Below are positions 40,033 through 40,736 of a DNA stretch of 40,736 bases, in pieces (position 1 is the stretch's first letter; every line of letters starts with the position of its first letter). The notes beneath the pieces are model-generated. The model saw only the letters and a list, made by a program, of their open reading frames with translations, was not told the origin of the DNA and made no database searches. Location of the stretch: positions 1 through 40,736 of the forward strand of contig CAJFRA010000023.1 in NCBI GenBank assembly GCA_904419295.1. Direction: 5' to 3'. A program made the position numbers and the translations under genes. Source of the DNA: Candidatus Pseudobutyricicoccus lothianensis. GTDB taxonomy: Bacteria; Bacillota; Clostridia; Oscillospirales; Butyricicoccaceae.

Positions 40033-40530
40033 TTATCGGATGTATTTGCGGGCCGCCCGGCGCACCAAGGGGGAAAGGGCCAAATACAGAACAGCCGCCA
40101 CCGCCGACTGGATCAAATTCAGCGGGATGCCGGCCACTGCCGCGCCAAAGCCATAGCACAGCCAGCTGCCCAAAAAGTAGCCGGCCACGTTGATGGCCGA
40201 AGCCAACAGCAGGCCTATCACTGTCTTGCCCCAGGTGGTGCTCTCGCCCCCCACAAAGCGGCACATCACCCAGGCCATGGCGGCCTTGATCACCAGCGTC
40301 ATGGGAGCCCAGGGCAAAAACGACCCCAAAAAAGTATCGGCCAAGGCGGCGCCTGCCGCCGCAGCCAGCATGGCATAAGGCGCAGGCAATATGGCGCAGG
40401 CCAGATAAATAACGCCGTCGCCAATGTGGGCGTATTCATTGAGGATCCGCAAAAAAGGGAACATGACCGTCACTAAAATAATGGCGGCAAATACCGATGC
40501 CAATGTCAACATTTGTGTTTTACTCCGCAT
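40033..40530 (-). CDS. ECF transporter S-component-like membrane protein (TIGR04002 type)
   Basis: This 165-residue protein has about five to six hydrophobic helices and the S-component-like opening KTQMLTLASVFAAIILVTVMFPFL, followed by HIGDGVIYLACAILPAPYAMLAAAAGAALADTFLGSFLPWAPMTLVIKAAMAW. The pattern matches the TIGR04002 family of vitamin-type ECF substrate-binding components; the ligand is unknown and no EcfA/T genes are nearby. ATG at 40530 has GGAGG a few bases upstream; the frame runs 11 codons further up without a ribosome site. It heads the prfA-ppa-tsaC/coaE unit. Confidence 0.85.
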   Translation of the reverse strand: MRSKTQMLTLASVFAAIILVTVMFPFLRILNEYAHIGDGVIYLACAILPAPYAMLAAAAGAALADTFLGSFLPWAPMTLVIKAAMAWVMCRFVGGESTTWGKTVIGLLLASAINVAGYFLGSWLCYGFGAAVAGIPLNLIQSAVAAVLYLALSPLVRRAARKYIR

Positions 40531-40580
40531 GTTCTCTCCTCCGCTTCTCCGCCCGCGTTTCATCTGTCAGGCTACTTTGC

Positions 40581-40609
40581 ATTATAGACGAAACACGGCC
40601 CGGTTGCAA
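40581..40609 (-). promoter_or_regulatory. Promoter of the S-component-prfA-ppa unit
   Basis: On the - strand TTGCAA (40604-40609), a 17-base spacer, and a perfect TATAAT (40581-40586). The leader is about 45 bases. Confidence 0.8.
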
Positions 40610-40644
40610 GTGCCACAGCCCGGCGCATTTTCGGTGCCTGTAGG

Positions 40645-40664
40645 TGTTACAATGATGTGTAACA
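40645..40664 (+). promoter_or_regulatory. Palindromic operator over a -10 box
   Basis: TGTTACA-N6-TGTAACA is a perfect 7-bp inverted repeat. It covers TACAAT (40648-40653), which has an upstream TG one base away (extended -10) and points rightward. A repressor bound here would block that promoter. Confidence 0.65.
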
Positions 40665-40712
40665 AATCAAAGAAATAAATAGCGAATAGGAGTGACCTGT
40701 GTTAAGGTAGAG

Positions 40713-40736
40713 TTGACCAGACAAAACCAAAAGGCA
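40713..40736 (+). CDS. Possible start of a rightward gene cut by the window edge
   Basis: TTG at 40713 opens a frame that stays open to the window end (8 codons), with AAGG a few bases upstream. A GTG at 40692 is in the same frame. The promoter and operator at 40645-40664 point into it. The product cannot be identified from so few codons; a self-repressing regulator would fit the operator. Confidence 0.3.

Noticed and set aside
1-40736. tRNA or rRNA genes
   Set aside because: I scanned for T-loop-like GTTCGA sequences on both strands and for long structured non-coding stretches and found none with a cloverleaf. A covariance search was not possible here.

Overview
The window reads as a GC-rich chromosomal segment of a Clostridia-type Firmicute. 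The gene content fits an Oscillospiraceae-like gut anaerobe, but I assign that only from gene order and composition. Supporting Firmicute arrangements are a c-di-AMP receptor/holB/ricT cluster, ftsEX followed by a PcsB-type M23 hydrolase, a TepA/YlzJ pair, ktrAB, an acpP-rnc neighbourhood with plsX, and many strong AGGAGG ribosome binding sites. No rRNA, tRNA, CRISPR array, transposase or phage gene was seen, so this is mostly ordinary core genome with a few accessory spots.

Layout, left to right. (1) 1-1416: two families of short tandem repeats lead into a strong promoter and a P1-family (DmpA-like) peptidase on the + strand. (2) 1435-4712: a large secreted SLH-domain protein on the - strand, then a ~150-bp cluster of four hairpins. 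(3) 4757-15992: a long - strand run in transcription order ktrB, ktrA, a SpoU-type rRNA methyltransferase, dprA, topA, trmFO, plsX, acpP, rnc and an Elp3-like radical SAM gene. Several members overlap by ATGA/GTGA. A promoter with a ~215-nt structured leader precedes ktrB. (4) 16232-17545: an isolated + strand ECF sigma factor with what looks like a split anti-sigma partner. (5) 17640-24880: lysS, greA, an unrecognised gene, then the ftsE-ftsX-M23-ctpA division/peptidoglycan operon with its own terminator. (6) 24896-29242: a CdaR-type regulator, a DUF4830 protein, and the darA-holB-ricT operon. (7) 29320-30981: a small XRE regulator behind a 16-residue leader ORF, a divergent peptide deformylase, and an AT-rich HTH gene. 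(8) 30997-35500: alr and femX under one strong promoter flanked by a 12-bp inverted repeat, a CBS protein and a QueG-like protein, and a + strand P-loop kinase. (9) 35554-40736: ylzJ, tepA, a Sua5(TsaC)-CoaE fusion, ppa, prfA and an ECF-transporter S component. The right edge carries a divergent promoter with a palindromic operator.

Functional themes are cell envelope (SLH protein, ftsEX/M23/CtpA, femX, alr), translation and tRNA/rRNA modification (lysS, prfA, trmFO, tsaC, trmH-type, def), and potassium/c-di-AMP physiology (ktrAB, darA). The most unusual items are the TsaC-CoaE fusion, the split anti-sigma gene, the tepA start codon lying in the U-tract of a terminator, the paired 12-bp repeats around the femX promoter, and the leader peptide coupled to the XRE gene. 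I did not find a convincing wholly new multi-gene system.
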